Assembly (NCBI GenBank): GCA_017509255.1
Contig: JAFWQA010000002.1
Span: 148,351-212,350 of the forward strand
DNA: 64,000 bases
DNA from: Clostridia bacterium
Lineage (GTDB): Bacteria; Bacillota; Clostridia; Christensenellales; Aristaeellaceae
Reading direction: 5' to 3'
The notes under the pieces: generated by a model
Databases searched by the model: none
What the model was told of the DNA's origin: nothing
What the model saw: the letters and a program-made list of their open reading frames with translations, nothing else
Program-made: the position numbers and the translations under genes
Part shown: in pieces, positions 50,151 through 58,651 of the stretch
Layout: each line of letters starts with the position of its first letter
Numbering within the stretch: position 1 is the stretch's first letter

Positions 50151-52921
50151 TCGACACTCAGTACAAAGCGTTTATCAGCTACCGCCATCAGAGCCCGGAC
50201 CAGGATATCGCCGTGCGGCTGCACCGGCAGATCGAGCGGTACACGGTCCCTTCCGCCCTGCGGAAGGACGGCGCGAAGCATCCCGGCAGGGTCTTCCGGG
50301 ATCAGGATGAGCTGCCACTGTCCCCGGACCTGGGTGAGGATATCGAGGCCGCGCTGGATCACAGCGAGTGGCTGATCTGCGTGTGCTCTCCGCGGTATCT
50401 GGAGAGCAGATGGTGTCTGCGGGAGGTGGAATACTTCCTGAAGCATCATGACCGGAACCGTGTGCTGCCCATCCTGGCGGAAGGGGAGCCGAAGGACGCG
50501 TTCCCGGACCTGCTGCTCTACGAGACAACGGAGGACGGGAAGAGGACGGAGCATGAGCCGCTGGCGGCGGACGTGCGGGCCGAAAGCGTTTCCGGGTCCA
50601 TGAAAAAGCTGCGGAAGGAAAAGCTGCGGATCCTCGCCCCGATGCTGGGCACGACCTTTGACGGGCTGTACCAGCGGCAGCGGAGACGGGCGCTGCGCAA
50701 CGTACTGGCCGGCGCGCTGGCGGCAGTGGCGGTTCTGGGCGGCTTCCTGGCTTACGCCCTGGTCCAGAACGGGAGGATCACCCGGCAGAACGAGCAGATC
50801 ACCGCGCAGAACGAGCAGATCAGCCGGCAGAACACCGAGCTGACGGAAAAGAATGAAAAGATCGAGGCGCAGAACACCGAGCTGACGGAAAAGAACGAAC
50901 AGATCGAAGCGCAGAACACCGAGCTGACGGAAAAGAATGAAAAGATCGAGGCGCAGAATACGGAGCTGACCGAGAAAAACGAGCAGATCACCGCGCAGAA
51001 CAAGCAGATCAGCGAGCAGAACGTGCGCATCGAGGAGGAACGGACCGCGGCCGCCCGGAATGAGTGCGACCTGCTGACGGAGAAATCCGTCTACTATTCC
51101 TCCATCAACCGGAAGCAGGAGGCGACCCGGCTGGCGCTGGAGGCGCTGGACGTGTCCGCGACCATCGACGGCTATGCCGATGAGCAGATCAAGGAAGCGC
51201 TGGCGGTCTCCTGCTTCATGGGGGACTTCGCCGTGGAATCCGAGCTGGACTTCCCGGGCTTCGTGAATTATGACCCAAAGTGCATTTTCTCCCCGGACGG
51301 GACAAGGATCGCCGTGGTGGACTCCCGGTCCGGGCTGACCCTCTGCGACGCCGCGACGGGCGGGCGGCTGTGGGTCTCGACGCCCTTCAGCCACGATATC
51401 TCCTCCGTCTGCTGGAAGGAGGACGGCACCCGGCTGGCGGTCACGGCCAAGTGGGGACATACGGTCTGCCTGATCGACGCGGCTACGGGCGAGCACCTGA
51501 AGGAATTCCATATCCCCTGGGCGCACAACGCCGTCTTTGACGGGGACGGCCTGATCATCGCCTTTGAACGGGGCCTGATCCGCTGGCAGCCGGACGTGAG
51601 CGACGAGAACTTTCCCTATGTGATGGAGAAGGAGCCGGACCAGCACTCCACCTCCAGGACCCTGCTGGACGGCCGGTTCATCACCTGGTGCGACCTGAAT
51701 CCCGCGGGCCAGAAGATCTATTTCCGCAACAATACCGACGGGAAGATCTATGTGATGGAGCCGGGCGGCACAAGCCTGGTCACCGGCTATACCCTGTCGC
51801 CGGACGGGAAGTGGATGTACGCGCATCAGTACGACCGGGGCCTGGTGATGAACCTGGAAACCGATGAGGTCCGGTGGGACATCCAGATGGAAAAGGGCAC
51901 CTATGACGGGCTGGACGGCTGCAGTCCTGTCTGGACCGGGGACGTGATCCTGGACTGCGGGTATGCCTATAACGCCCTGACCGGCGAGGTGCTGTACACC
52001 ACCGGCAATGAGACCGTCGCAGCCGTTTCGCCGGACGGGGAGTATTTCGCTTCCGCCACGGCCATCTACCGCGTCCGGGACGGCAGCTGGTACGCGGACG
52101 TGCCCGGAACCCTCCGGGGAATCAGCCCCGCCGGGGACCGCGCGGTGGTCTACCAGGGAGTGGAATACAGCCGGGGCGTTCCCGGGAACCCGGACGCGGT
52201 CATGGCCCGGAGGCAGAAGGCGTACGTGGAGCTGTATCCGGGCAACGGCAGCCAGTACACCGTGGAGAAATATGAAGGCACACTGCTGGACGTGCCGGAC
52301 TGGACGGATCCGAAGGTGGAGGAGGGCACCATCCTGGGCTTCAATGACCCGTACGGATCGAACACCATGGGCTACATTCAGTCCAAAGGCCTCTTCAGCC
52401 CGGACGGCCGGTTCTATCTGGTCACCAACCTCGGGGCGTATATTCCCTTCTACGACCTGGAAAAGGGCAATGAGCCGATCGCCCGCGTGTATGATTTCAG
52501 CGTCGGTGACCATGTGGAGGCGATCGACGCGAGCTTCTCCCCGGACAGCCGCCTCGTGGCCGTTGCCGGCGCGGCCGGGCACATCGCCGTCTATGAGCTG
52601 GAGACCGGCAGCATGGTCCGCTCCTTTACCGACACCTATCTGGCCCATTCCCTGTCCGAGGTCAAATTCAACCGGAGCGGGAACTACCTGATGGCGGCGG
52701 ACTTCAGGCGGAGCAGCTTCCGCGTCTACTCCGTCACCAACGGGCAGACGCTGTACATCATCCACGCCGTGAAGGAAGTGGAATCCTGGGGCTTTGACGA
52801 AAAGACCGGGGACGCCGTGCTGGTCTACACCGACGGCAGCGCCCTGATCCACCGGATGTTCGAGGACCGGGAGGAGCTGCTGAGCTACGCGCGGAGCATC
52901 AGCGAAAGCAGCTCCCGCTGA
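50147..52921 (+). CDS. TIR - membrane helix - coiled coil - beta-propeller protein
   Basis: 924 residues from ATG 50147 (AAAGGATGGAAG upstream; ATG 50135 sits on the ribosome site). The TIR domain (5-125) has AFISYRH, VFRDQDELPLSPDL and SRWCLREVEYF; E93 in WCLRE matches the catalytic Glu of NAD+-cleaving TIRs. One membrane helix lies at about 184-206. Next is a long coiled coil (208-300) of 14-residue QNTELTEKNEKIEA repeats, a short helical piece (305-352), and a WD40-like propeller (about 360-900; FSPDGTRIAV, LSPDGKWMYA, FSPDSRLVAV). So TIR is inside and the propeller outside. It should sense something outside and trigger NAD+ loss or signalling inside. Homologues with this plan are common in Clostridia, but no function is known to me. 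Confidence 0.85.
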   Translation: MIDTQYKAFISYRHQSPDQDIAVRLHRQIERYTVPSALRKDGAKHPGRVFRDQDELPLSPDLGEDIEAALDHSEWLICVCSPRYLESRWCLREVEYFLKHHDRNRVLPILAEGEPKDAFPDLLLYETTEDGKRTEHEPLAADVRAESVSGSMKKLRKEKLRILAPMLGTTFDGLYQRQRRRALRNVLAGALAAVAVLGGFLAYALVQNGRITRQNEQITAQNEQISRQNTELTEKNEKIEAQNTELTEKNEQIEAQNTELTEKNEKIEAQNTELTEKNEQITAQNKQISEQNVRIEEERTAAARNECDLLTEKSVYYSSINRKQEATRLALEALDVSATIDGYADEQIKEALAVSCFMGDFAVESELDFPGFVNYDPKCIFSPDGTRIAVVDSRSGLTLCDAATGGRLWVSTPFSHDISSVCWKEDGTRLAVTAKWGHTVCLIDAATGEHLKEFHIPWAHNAVFDGDGLIIAFERGLIRWQPDVSDENFPYVMEKEPDQHSTSRTLLDGRFITWCDLNPAGQKIYFRNNTDGKIYVMEPGGTSLVTGYTLSPDGKWMYAHQYDRGLVMNLETDEVRWDIQMEKGTYDGLDGCSPVWTGDVILDCGYAYNALTGEVLYTTGNETVAAVSPDGEYFASATAIYRVRDGSWYADVPGTLRGISPAGDRAVVYQGVEYSRGVPGNPDAVMARRQKAYVELYPGNGSQYTVEKYEGTLLDVPDWTDPKVEEGTILGFNDPYGSNTMGYIQSKGLFSPDGRFYLVTNLGAYIPFYDLEKGNEPIARVYDFSVGDHVEAIDASFSPDSRLVAVAGAAGHIAVYELETGSMVRSFTDTYLAHSLSEVKFNRSGNYLMAADFRRSSFRVYSVTNGQTLYIIHAVKEVESWGFDEKTGDAVLVYTDGSALIHRMFEDREELLSYARSISESSSR
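50786..51030 (+). repeat. 21/42-base tandem repeats coding for the coiled coil
   Basis: Two 21-base units (50786-50827), then four 42-base units at 50828, 50870, 50912 and 50954, each 14 residues, and degenerate units to 51030. Units 1 and 3 are identical. Each 42-base unit adds exactly four helical turns, so copy-number change keeps the frame and alters only linker length. Confidence 0.85.
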
Positions 52922-52965
52922 CACCCGAAAAAGAGAAAAAGGACGATACCAAAGGAGGGCGGAGC

Positions 52966-53634
52966 ATGTTCAAATTCTGGGGAGACGGGTCGGAGACCGC
53001 GAAGGAGCAGATCCGGCAGATCACTGTACGCAGCACGGAAAACTTCAACTGGACCTTCATCTTTATTCTCGCGGTGGTTTTCTATGTTTACTGGTCGGAG
53101 ATCCGTAAGAAGGAATGGCACGCGGTGTGGGCGGGCCTGGCGCTTTACGGGGTGCACTGGCTGTACGAGATCGCCAACGCCGTGATCGCGAAGCTGTCCG
53201 GCTATCCGCTGTGGGCCGTCAGCAACGGCTCCACCACCTTCATCCTGCTGGTCGGCGTGTGCTGGGAGCTGTCCATGATGTTTTCCCTGGCAGGCATCAT
53301 TTCCTTCAAGATGCTGCCGGACGACCGGAGCAAAAGGTATTTCGCCAAAGGGAAGTTCAAGGGCATCAGCTGCAGGCTGACGGGCGCGGTCGGGATGGCG
53401 CTGCTCTTTGCCCTGGTGGAATCCTTCCTGGCCGCGACGAGCAACCGGAGCTTCATCTGGGTGTATCCCTGGTGGGGCGTGCTGCCGGTCTTCATCACGA
53501 CCTATATCCCGTTCTTCCTGGCCTCCAACTATGTGCCGGACCTGCCGGCAAAGAAGCGCAGCGCCTTCCTGATCACCGAATGGGCGCTGGTGGCGGTGCT
53601 GCTGGCCGCGCTGATCCCGCTGGGGATCATCTGA
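52966..53634 (+). CDS. Multi-pass membrane protein of the TIR operon
   Basis: 222 residues, start ATG 52966 with AAAGGAGGGCGG upstream, 44 bases after the TIR gene. About six membrane segments from residue 28 on. The first 27 residues are polar and probably cytoplasmic; a loop DRSKRYFAKGKFKGIS is basic. No family recognised. Its place suggests it is co-expressed with TIR and may be its target, a regulator or a pore. Confidence 0.7.
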   Translation: MFKFWGDGSETAKEQIRQITVRSTENFNWTFIFILAVVFYVYWSEIRKKEWHAVWAGLALYGVHWLYEIANAVIAKLSGYPLWAVSNGSTTFILLVGVCWELSMMFSLAGIISFKMLPDDRSKRYFAKGKFKGISCRLTGAVGMALLFALVESFLAATSNRSFIWVYPWWGVLPVFITTYIPFFLASNYVPDLPAKKRSAFLITEWALVAVLLAALIPLGII

Positions 53635-53636
53635 GT

Positions 53637-54059
53637 ATGCAGACCGCTTCGTATATCGCTTTGGCCGTCCTCTGGATCTGGTTCCTGGGCGCTGTCACGA
53701 CCTATAGGATCGGGAAATGGCTGCTGGTGGAGGGCGAAGGCCTCCGCAGCGTGGAGTTCGGGATGCTCGCCGCCTTCACCGCGGCGTGCGTCTGGTACGC
53801 GCTTTCCCCCGCGGCCGGCGGATGGGTGCTGCTGGGCCTTCTGTGCCTGTGGCTGGCCGCGCAGTTCTTCAGCCACTGGTATTACACCCTTTTCGGCGCC
53901 TCCGAGAAGAAACTGCGGGGCTACAACGAGTGGTTCAGGGGCACCCTGCGCCTCTTCCCCGCAAGCGATACCCGCCTCATCCCGGACCTGTATCACATCA
54001 TTCTGCATCTGCTGCTTGTGATCAATATGGTATTGATCCTGACCGTGATGATACAGTGA
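53637..54059 (+). CDS. Small membrane protein of the TIR operon
   Basis: 140 residues from ATG 53637, 2 bases after the previous stop. Three to four membrane segments (6-25, 42-58, 61-85, 118-138). A polar loop contains EKKLRGYNEWFRGTLRLFP. No family recognised. Tightly coupled to the preceding membrane gene, so the two probably form one complex. Confidence 0.7.
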   Translation: MQTASYIALAVLWIWFLGAVTTYRIGKWLLVEGEGLRSVEFGMLAAFTAACVWYALSPAAGGWVLLGLLCLWLAAQFFSHWYYTLFGASEKKLRGYNEWFRGTLRLFPASDTRLIPDLYHIILHLLLVINMVLILTVMIQ

Positions 54060-54133
54060 GACAGGGGAAGGCTGCGGGCGCGGCCGGGCCGGAGTTCCTG
54101 CGGGAATTGTTTTTTGTATTGCTGCTTTGTCCG

Positions 54134-54736
54134 CTATTGGAAGAAGCCGTCCGCCTTCAGCGCGCCCAGGATCTCTTCGGCCAGGACCTGGTAGCCCTCA
54201 TCTGTAAAATGCAGCCCGTCATTTCCCTGAAGGGCCGCCTCATTTTCAGGGGTGATCCTTTTGCTGCGCGCGAGGTCTATGACGGAAAGCTTTGATTCCG
54301 CGCCGTATTTTCTGACAAAACCGGTGGCCTGTCTGACCTGCGGTTCGTATCCGCAGTTGGAATAATCCGGATTCACGGTGGCATTGGGCGGCGTGCAAAG
54401 GTAAATCCTCGCGTCAGGCGCATCCTGCCGGATCAGCGCTGTCAGCTGCCTGTATGCTTCATTTTCGGGAGAGTCTCCCTCCACGGACTGACCGCCGTTT
54501 GTACCCAGCATGATCAGGACGATATCGGCGTCCTTCACGCGGACTGCCCCGGTTTTATACCACCGGAGCATATCCGAGGAACGCCAGCCGCATCTGCCGT
54601 AATTCCGGACTTCCGCCCCTGTCATCCGGGACAGGAACCAAGGATAATTGACGGGACTTACATTCGCGATCCCCCGCATGCCCCTGACGCCGTGATCGCC
54701 CTCCGTCAGGCTGTCACCGATACAGACAAGAACCAT
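54134..54736 (-). CDS. SGNH/GDSL hydrolase
   Basis: 200 residues from ATG 54736 (GGGAGGTACC upstream). Block I is CIGDSLTEG (catalytic Ser), block III LGTNGG and the Asp-x-x-His pair is DGLHFTDEG. It cleaves an ester, e.g. acyl groups on sugars or lipids. No signal peptide. It is convergent with the TIR operon. Confidence 0.88.
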   Translation of the reverse strand: MVLVCIGDSLTEGDHGVRGMRGIANVSPVNYPWFLSRMTGAEVRNYGRCGWRSSDMLRWYKTGAVRVKDADIVLIMLGTNGGQSVEGDSPENEAYRQLTALIRQDAPDARIYLCTPPNATVNPDYSNCGYEPQVRQATGFVRKYGAESKLSVIDLARSKRITPENEAALQGNDGLHFTDEGYQVLAEEILGALKADGFFQ

Positions 54737-54756
54737 GGTCCGGTACCTCCCGCTTA

Positions 54757-55125
54757 TCATTTGCCGCAGTATGCGACTGCGTCCGCCTGGAAATGCAGGC
54801 CGTCAGGACCTCCGACATGCGCGAAATCGGTCTGGATGGATTTCCGGGCGGGATATTTCCCGTTGAATCTTTCCCGGATGACCTTTTCCATGACGGGGAT
54901 GTTCCAGACATCCCGGAACAGGCAGTCCATCTGAACAACATTCTCAAGCGTCAGTCCGACCATGGCCAGCCGCTCCTCCATGTTGTCAAAAGCTCCGTTG
55001 ATCTGTTCTTCGACCGTGCCGCCGATATTGCCGACGCAGTAACTCAGGAAACAAAAGTCCCCTGCCTTCACCAGGCCTGAATGATTCCATTCCTGATGCA
55101 CTTCGTACCTTTCGATCTGACTCAT
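54757..55125 (-). CDS. RidA family (YjgF/Rid) protein
   Basis: 122 residues. The Rid fold is visible from VKAGDFCFLSYCVGNIGGTVEEQ and the conserved central segment ENVVQMDCLFRD. The Arg-containing KYPARKSIQ replaces the usual R-x-x-v segment that binds imines in RidA. It may hydrolyse reactive enamines or belong to another Rid subgroup. 20 bases upstream of the SGNH gene, same strand, so likely one operon. Confidence 0.85.
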   Translation of the reverse strand: MSQIERYEVHQEWNHSGLVKAGDFCFLSYCVGNIGGTVEEQINGAFDNMEERLAMVGLTLENVVQMDCLFRDVWNIPVMEKVIRERFNGKYPARKSIQTDFAHVGGPDGLHFQADAVAYCGK

Positions 55126-55164
55126 TGTCTTCTCCTCCTATATATCTACGGCGGTAAGTACGGC

Positions 55165-55626
55165 TTACCGCTTCTGAACCGGGAAGTACATATAATCTTT
55201 CCCGGTTGTGGGGCAGGTATAATCATACACGGCGCCCGCGAGCGGAATGCCGTGCTCTTTCATATATTGCCACATCTCTGAAAAAGTATCGGGTCCTTCG
55301 CGCTCGACCACCAGGTAGTCATACGCGGGAAGCACCCATTTGACCCATCCTTCCGGAGCTTCCGCGTCATCCCTGCATTCTGCCCCTGCCAGATAAAGGC
55401 CCCGGTTGAAATCGTCCCACGGCTTAAAAGAACGGGAAAAGTCAGTCATGGCTCCCCATATGCCGGCGAGATTCCCGGATCCGTCTCTTTTGGCCAGGTC
55501 GGCGATCTCGCCGAAATGGGCATTGGCATCCTGCCAGAGCCTCTGAATGAAGCCGTCCCCGTCCCGTGTCGATCCTTCCTTTCCGATCACGGTAAACGAA
55601 TCCTTGTAAGCCTTTTCAATCTTCAT
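55165..55626 (-). CDS. GyrI-like (AraC effector-binding type) small-molecule-binding protein
   Basis: 153 residues with the two-repeat GyrI-like pattern: KIEKAYKDSFTVIGKEG at the start, AGAEC, YDYLVVEREGPDTFSEMWQYM and the final KDYMYFPVQKR. Stand-alone members bind small hydrophobic ligands or hydrolyse cyclopropanoids. First of the operon with the Rid and SGNH genes. It has no DNA-binding part. Confidence 0.85.
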   Translation of the reverse strand: MKIEKAYKDSFTVIGKEGSTRDGDGFIQRLWQDANAHFGEIADLAKRDGSGNLAGIWGAMTDFSRSFKPWDDFNRGLYLAGAECRDDAEAPEGWVKWVLPAYDYLVVEREGPDTFSEMWQYMKEHGIPLAGAVYDYTCPTTGKDYMYFPVQKR

Positions 55627-55988
55627 GTACGCTTATGCCTCCCTTCCATGAAAAACACGGTATCAGTTTTTCAGACGCGGGACCCGGTTTTTCCAGCCGG
55701 GCACCCGATCTTCTTTTCGGAAAACGGGAAACAGTCACTCTGCTGCAGCAGCAGGCGCAATTTCCTCTTCATCTTCCATACCTGAAACCGAAAACCCTTT
55801 TTTCTCATACATCTTTCCCGCGACGGGAGAACCGTCTGCGTTGACACCTTCGGTACCGCGGAAGCATTGACGGAAGGGCGCAAAACGTATATTTTAAATG
55901 GAGCAGAGATATCACCGGCACGGCCGTACGGGAATATCGGGATAATCGGCGGCATTCAGATGCCGCAATAAGGAAGAAGGTTTTGGTC
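55627..55988. other. Gap between the GyrI-like and GNAT genes
   Basis: No complete gene. It holds the possible remnant at 55735-55900 and a weak promoter for the GNAT gene: TTGACG (55867-55872) with TATTTT at 55890 (17-base spacing). Confidence 0.4.
55735..55900 (-). pseudogene. Possible remnant of a coding gene
   Basis: On the minus strand an open frame without a start codon reads about GTEGVNADGSPVAGKMYEKK, then GFSVSGMEDEEEIAP and a stop at 55737-55735. The composition looks like coding sequence, but the upstream end is broken by a stop. The family is unknown. It may be only chance. Confidence 0.2.
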
Positions 55989-56534
55989 ATGAATCATTGC
56001 GGGACGGTACGGATGGAAACGGAGAGGCTGGTTCTGCGCCCCTTCCGGCCGGAGGACGCGCCGGATTTCTACCGGAACGTCACGTCCGACCCGGAGGTCA
56101 ACCGGTTCCTGACCTGGAAAAACGACGCGGACGTGACCGAAACGGAAGAACTGCTGAAGGGGTTTATCAGCCGGTATGAGGACCCGCAGCGGTACTGCTG
56201 GGCCATCGCGGTCAGGGAGACGGGCGAGGTGATCGGGACCATCGCCGCCCCGACTGTCAAGAACAGGACGGAGACCGTGGAGGTGACCTACGCCATCGGA
56301 AAAAGCTGGTGGGGGAAAGGGATCACCGCGGAAGCCCTGCGGAGGGTGATGGAATTCTTTTTTGAAGAGGTGGGCGCCAACCGGATCGAAGCCGGGCACG
56401 ACCTGAACAATCCCAATTCCGGCAGGGTCATGCAGAAATGCGGCATGCGCCGGGAGGGCGTCCTCAGGCAGGCGGGAAGGAACAACCGCGGTCTGTTCGA
56501 CCTGGTTTTCTACGCGAGGCTGAGATCTGACTGA
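55989..56534 (+). CDS. GNAT family N-acetyltransferase (RimJ/RimL type)
   Basis: 181 residues from ATG 55989 (AAGGAAGAAGG upstream; a TTG at 55983 is less likely). It resembles the protein at 2170: ETERLVLRPF, NSGRVMQKCGMRREGVLRQAGR and the same core spacing. Acetyl-CoA site around SWWGKGITAEALRRVMEFFF. The substrate is unknown. Confidence 0.87.
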   Translation: MNHCGTVRMETERLVLRPFRPEDAPDFYRNVTSDPEVNRFLTWKNDADVTETEELLKGFISRYEDPQRYCWAIAVRETGEVIGTIAAPTVKNRTETVEVTYAIGKSWWGKGITAEALRRVMEFFFEEVGANRIEAGHDLNNPNSGRVMQKCGMRREGVLRQAGRNNRGLFDLVFYARLRSD

Positions 56535-56582
56535 CTTTTTTCATGGACCGGGCGGACGCCTGAAAAACAGGAGGAAACAATT

Positions 56583-57314
56583 ATGGCGGAGTGGGTATCT
56601 CATCTGATCGTCGCAGACAGGGTGCTGAAAAAACTGCCCCGGCTGAAAAAGCACGAATTCTGTATCGGGAATATCGCGCCGGACTGCAATATACCGAATG
56701 AAGACTGGACGGAATTCACGCCTCCGAGGCAGGTGACGCACTGGATGACGGGGGAGAAGAAAAAGGCGTCCGACTGCTTCCGGTTCTGCGAGGAGTACAT
56801 TATCGGCAGAGCGGACAGGATCAGAACAGAGGAAGAGCTGTCATTCCTGCTCGGCTACTATGCCCATCTGATCACGGACGCGGAGCTGCAGCGGATCACC
56901 CGGGACCCCGGTCGGATCGCGGCCGCCTGGGCAAGGGCAAAACAGTTTCCGGAGCTGGCGGAAAAAGCAAAAGGAATGGAAGAAACCTGGGACGGCTTCA
57001 AGAAGCTTTTTCCGGACAGGAAAGACAGGCTGAAGGATTTTTTTGTGATCGAAAGGGAGTATCTGGACGCCCATCCGGAATCCGGATACCTGACAGAGCT
57101 GAAGGACCTGGATTCCTTCCCCGATTATCTTGATTATCTTCCGCGCGGCGCGATCCCGGCCAAGGTCAGAATGATGTATTATATGCCGACACTGGAAGAA
57201 GGGACATATCCGTTTGTCGGATACACGCGGGAGGAATATAACGGATTTCTGGACAGCGCGGTCGATCTGAGCGTGAAAGCGATCGAAGAAGCGGACAGAA
57301 TGCTCCGCGGCTGA
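56583..57314 (+). CDS. Zn-dependent phospholipase C-like protein
   Basis: 243 residues. The N-terminal H-L-I-V-A (residue 7 His), GNIAPDCN, HWMTGEK and GYYAHLITD motifs resemble the zinc sites of the phospholipase C/S1-P1-like helical family. It has no signal peptide, so it is probably not a secreted toxin; many such cytoplasmic proteins are of unknown role. Start ATG 56583, GGAGGAAACAATT upstream. Confidence 0.75.
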   Translation: MAEWVSHLIVADRVLKKLPRLKKHEFCIGNIAPDCNIPNEDWTEFTPPRQVTHWMTGEKKKASDCFRFCEEYIIGRADRIRTEEELSFLLGYYAHLITDAELQRITRDPGRIAAAWARAKQFPELAEKAKGMEETWDGFKKLFPDRKDRLKDFFVIEREYLDAHPESGYLTELKDLDSFPDYLDYLPRGAIPAKVRMMYYMPTLEEGTYPFVGYTREEYNGFLDSAVDLSVKAIEEADRMLRG

Positions 57315-57374
57315 ACGCGTCATTCTCCCCGACGGGAGGGAGAAATCCCGCGCGCACAGCGCCCCGGAGAGCAA

Positions 57375-57409
57375 AAAGCTGCCGGCGGGAAAATCCCGCC
57401 GGCAGCTTT
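57375..57409. terminator. Terminator between the phospholipase-like gene and the next convergent gene
   Basis: GCTGCCGGCGGGA pairs with TCCCGCCGGCAGC across AAA, flanked by AAA and TTT runs. Confidence 0.8.
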
Positions 57410-57443
57410 CATCTGATCCGCTGAGCTGTAAAAACCGGAAAGC

Positions 57444-57468
57444 GTCAGTGAGGAGCGTCCCCGCTGAC
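57444..57468. repeat. Short dispersed imperfect inverted repeat, copy 2
   Basis: GTCA and TGAC ends around a CGTCCC core, 21 of 25 bases identical to 17604-17628. It lies between the terminator at 57375 and the stop of the convergent gene at 57477, both copies thus next to gene ends. Confidence 0.5.
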
Positions 57469-57476
57469 AAACCGGA

Positions 57477-57959
57477 TCATTCGGCCGTTTCAGGATGCAT
57501 CATGTACATCGCGAGCCAGAGGACCGCTCCGTCCTCGCCGGGATAGAAGACGGTGATCACGATGTTCCCGTCCTCCAGGGCCTCAACGACGAACGCGAGG
57601 CCGTCGTCATCCTCGCCCTGCAGCTGACCGGCCGTCAGGGTATACGGGATCTCTTCGGTCACGAACTCGCCGTATTCATTCTGCTGGTCCTGCAGAATCT
57701 TCCCGCCGCCGATGACATACGGCTCATAGTTGAAGTTATATTTGTTGAAAAGCTTCTCCGAGTCCACATAGCCTTCGGTGTCAAAGGCAGCGTTCAGCAC
57801 CCAGGTGCCCTCAAACGCCGCTTCTTCGACAACCGTCTCTCCGTCTTCGATGATCACGCCGGGCATGTCCGCCATCGTCGGGATCACCATGTCGGCGGAC
57901 GCCGCGCAGGCAGCGCACAGCAGGACCAGAACAGTCAGGACCGCAATTGTTTTCTTCAT
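57477..57959 (-). CDS. Secreted protein of unknown function
   Basis: 160 residues from ATG 57959 with AGGTAACC upstream. Signal peptide about 1-23 (MKKTIAVLTVLVLLCAACAA); the two cysteines do not form a proper lipobox. The mature part has FEGTWVLNAAFD, a motif common in small beta-barrel extracytoplasmic proteins, and is acidic. Similar in style to the protein at 937, not in sequence. Function unknown. Confidence 0.7.
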   Translation of the reverse strand: MKKTIAVLTVLVLLCAACAASADMVIPTMADMPGVIIEDGETVVEEAAFEGTWVLNAAFDTEGYVDSEKLFNKYNFNYEPYVIGGGKILQDQQNEYGEFVTEEIPYTLTAGQLQGEDDDGLAFVVEALEDGNIVITVFYPGEDGAVLWLAMYMMHPETAE

Positions 57960-58120
57960 ACCGGTTACCTCCGTCCTTATCTCCCCGGACGCTTTCGCCC
58001 GGGTTTTTTCTTTTTCCGCGCCGGCCCGCGGGCCGGCAGCCGGGATCTTCCCCGCGCCGCGGGGAAAACCGCTGTATATTTTCACCGCTTCCTGCCGGTT
58101 TTCCTGCCTGACCGGGCGTG

Positions 58121-58519
58121 TCAGCGGACAGCATCTCCGCCGGCACGCAGCTTTTCAATGAACTCCAGGTCCGCCGGGAGCCAGTTCACGCTTCCCAGTT
58201 CCTCCGGGGCCAGCCATTTCGCCGCCTCATGCTCCAGCAGCGTCAGCTTTCCGGAAACGGGAACGCAGTCATAGCAGCCCATGGACAGGTGGAACTCCGG
58301 ATAGTCGTATTCCACCTGGGCCAGCTTTTTCCCGACGGAGACCGCGGTGTCCAGTTCCTCCCGGATCTCCCTTTCCAGGGCCTGCTCCGGCGTTTCGCCC
58401 TCCTCGATCTTCCCGCCGGGGAACTCCCAGTAATCCTTGTACGCGCCGTAGCCCCGCTGCGTGGCGAAGATCCTTCCGTCCCGCCGGATCACCGCGGCGA
58501 CCACCCGAACCGTTTTCAT
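58121..58519 (-). CDS. Nudix hydrolase (MutT-like nucleoside triphosphate pyrophosphohydrolase)
   Basis: 132 residues from ATG 58519. The Nudix box is GGKIEEGETPEQALEREI plus REEL, complete, at about residues 34-56. FPGGK precedes it. Size and motif spacing fit MutT/NudG (8-oxo-dGTP or modified dCTP removal). A restriction enzyme for modified cytosine lies 1.7 kb away; relation unproven. Confidence 0.9.
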   Translation of the reverse strand: MKTVRVVAAVIRRDGRIFATQRGYGAYKDYWEFPGGKIEEGETPEQALEREIREELDTAVSVGKKLAQVEYDYPEFHLSMGCYDCVPVSGKLTLLEHEAAKWLAPEELGSVNWLPADLEFIEKLRAGGDAVR

Positions 58520-58651
58520 CCGGAACCGCTCCTTCCCCAATATCTGTGCCCATTATACCAGAGAAGGGGCACGGAAAAAAAGTGGATTTCGGCCCGGATT
58601 TGTTATATGATGGTTCCTGAGAAAAAAAGAAGGAATAAGGAGGCGGAAGGC

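Noticed and set aside
50786-51030. CRISPR-like array of regular repeats
   Set aside because: Units are contiguous with no unique spacers and are in frame within a protein, giving heptad repeats.
49991-52924. 977-codon open frame opposite the TIR gene
   Set aside because: Shadow of the TIR-WD40 reading frame: repetitive composition, no start signal, and the plus-strand gene has recognisable motifs throughout.
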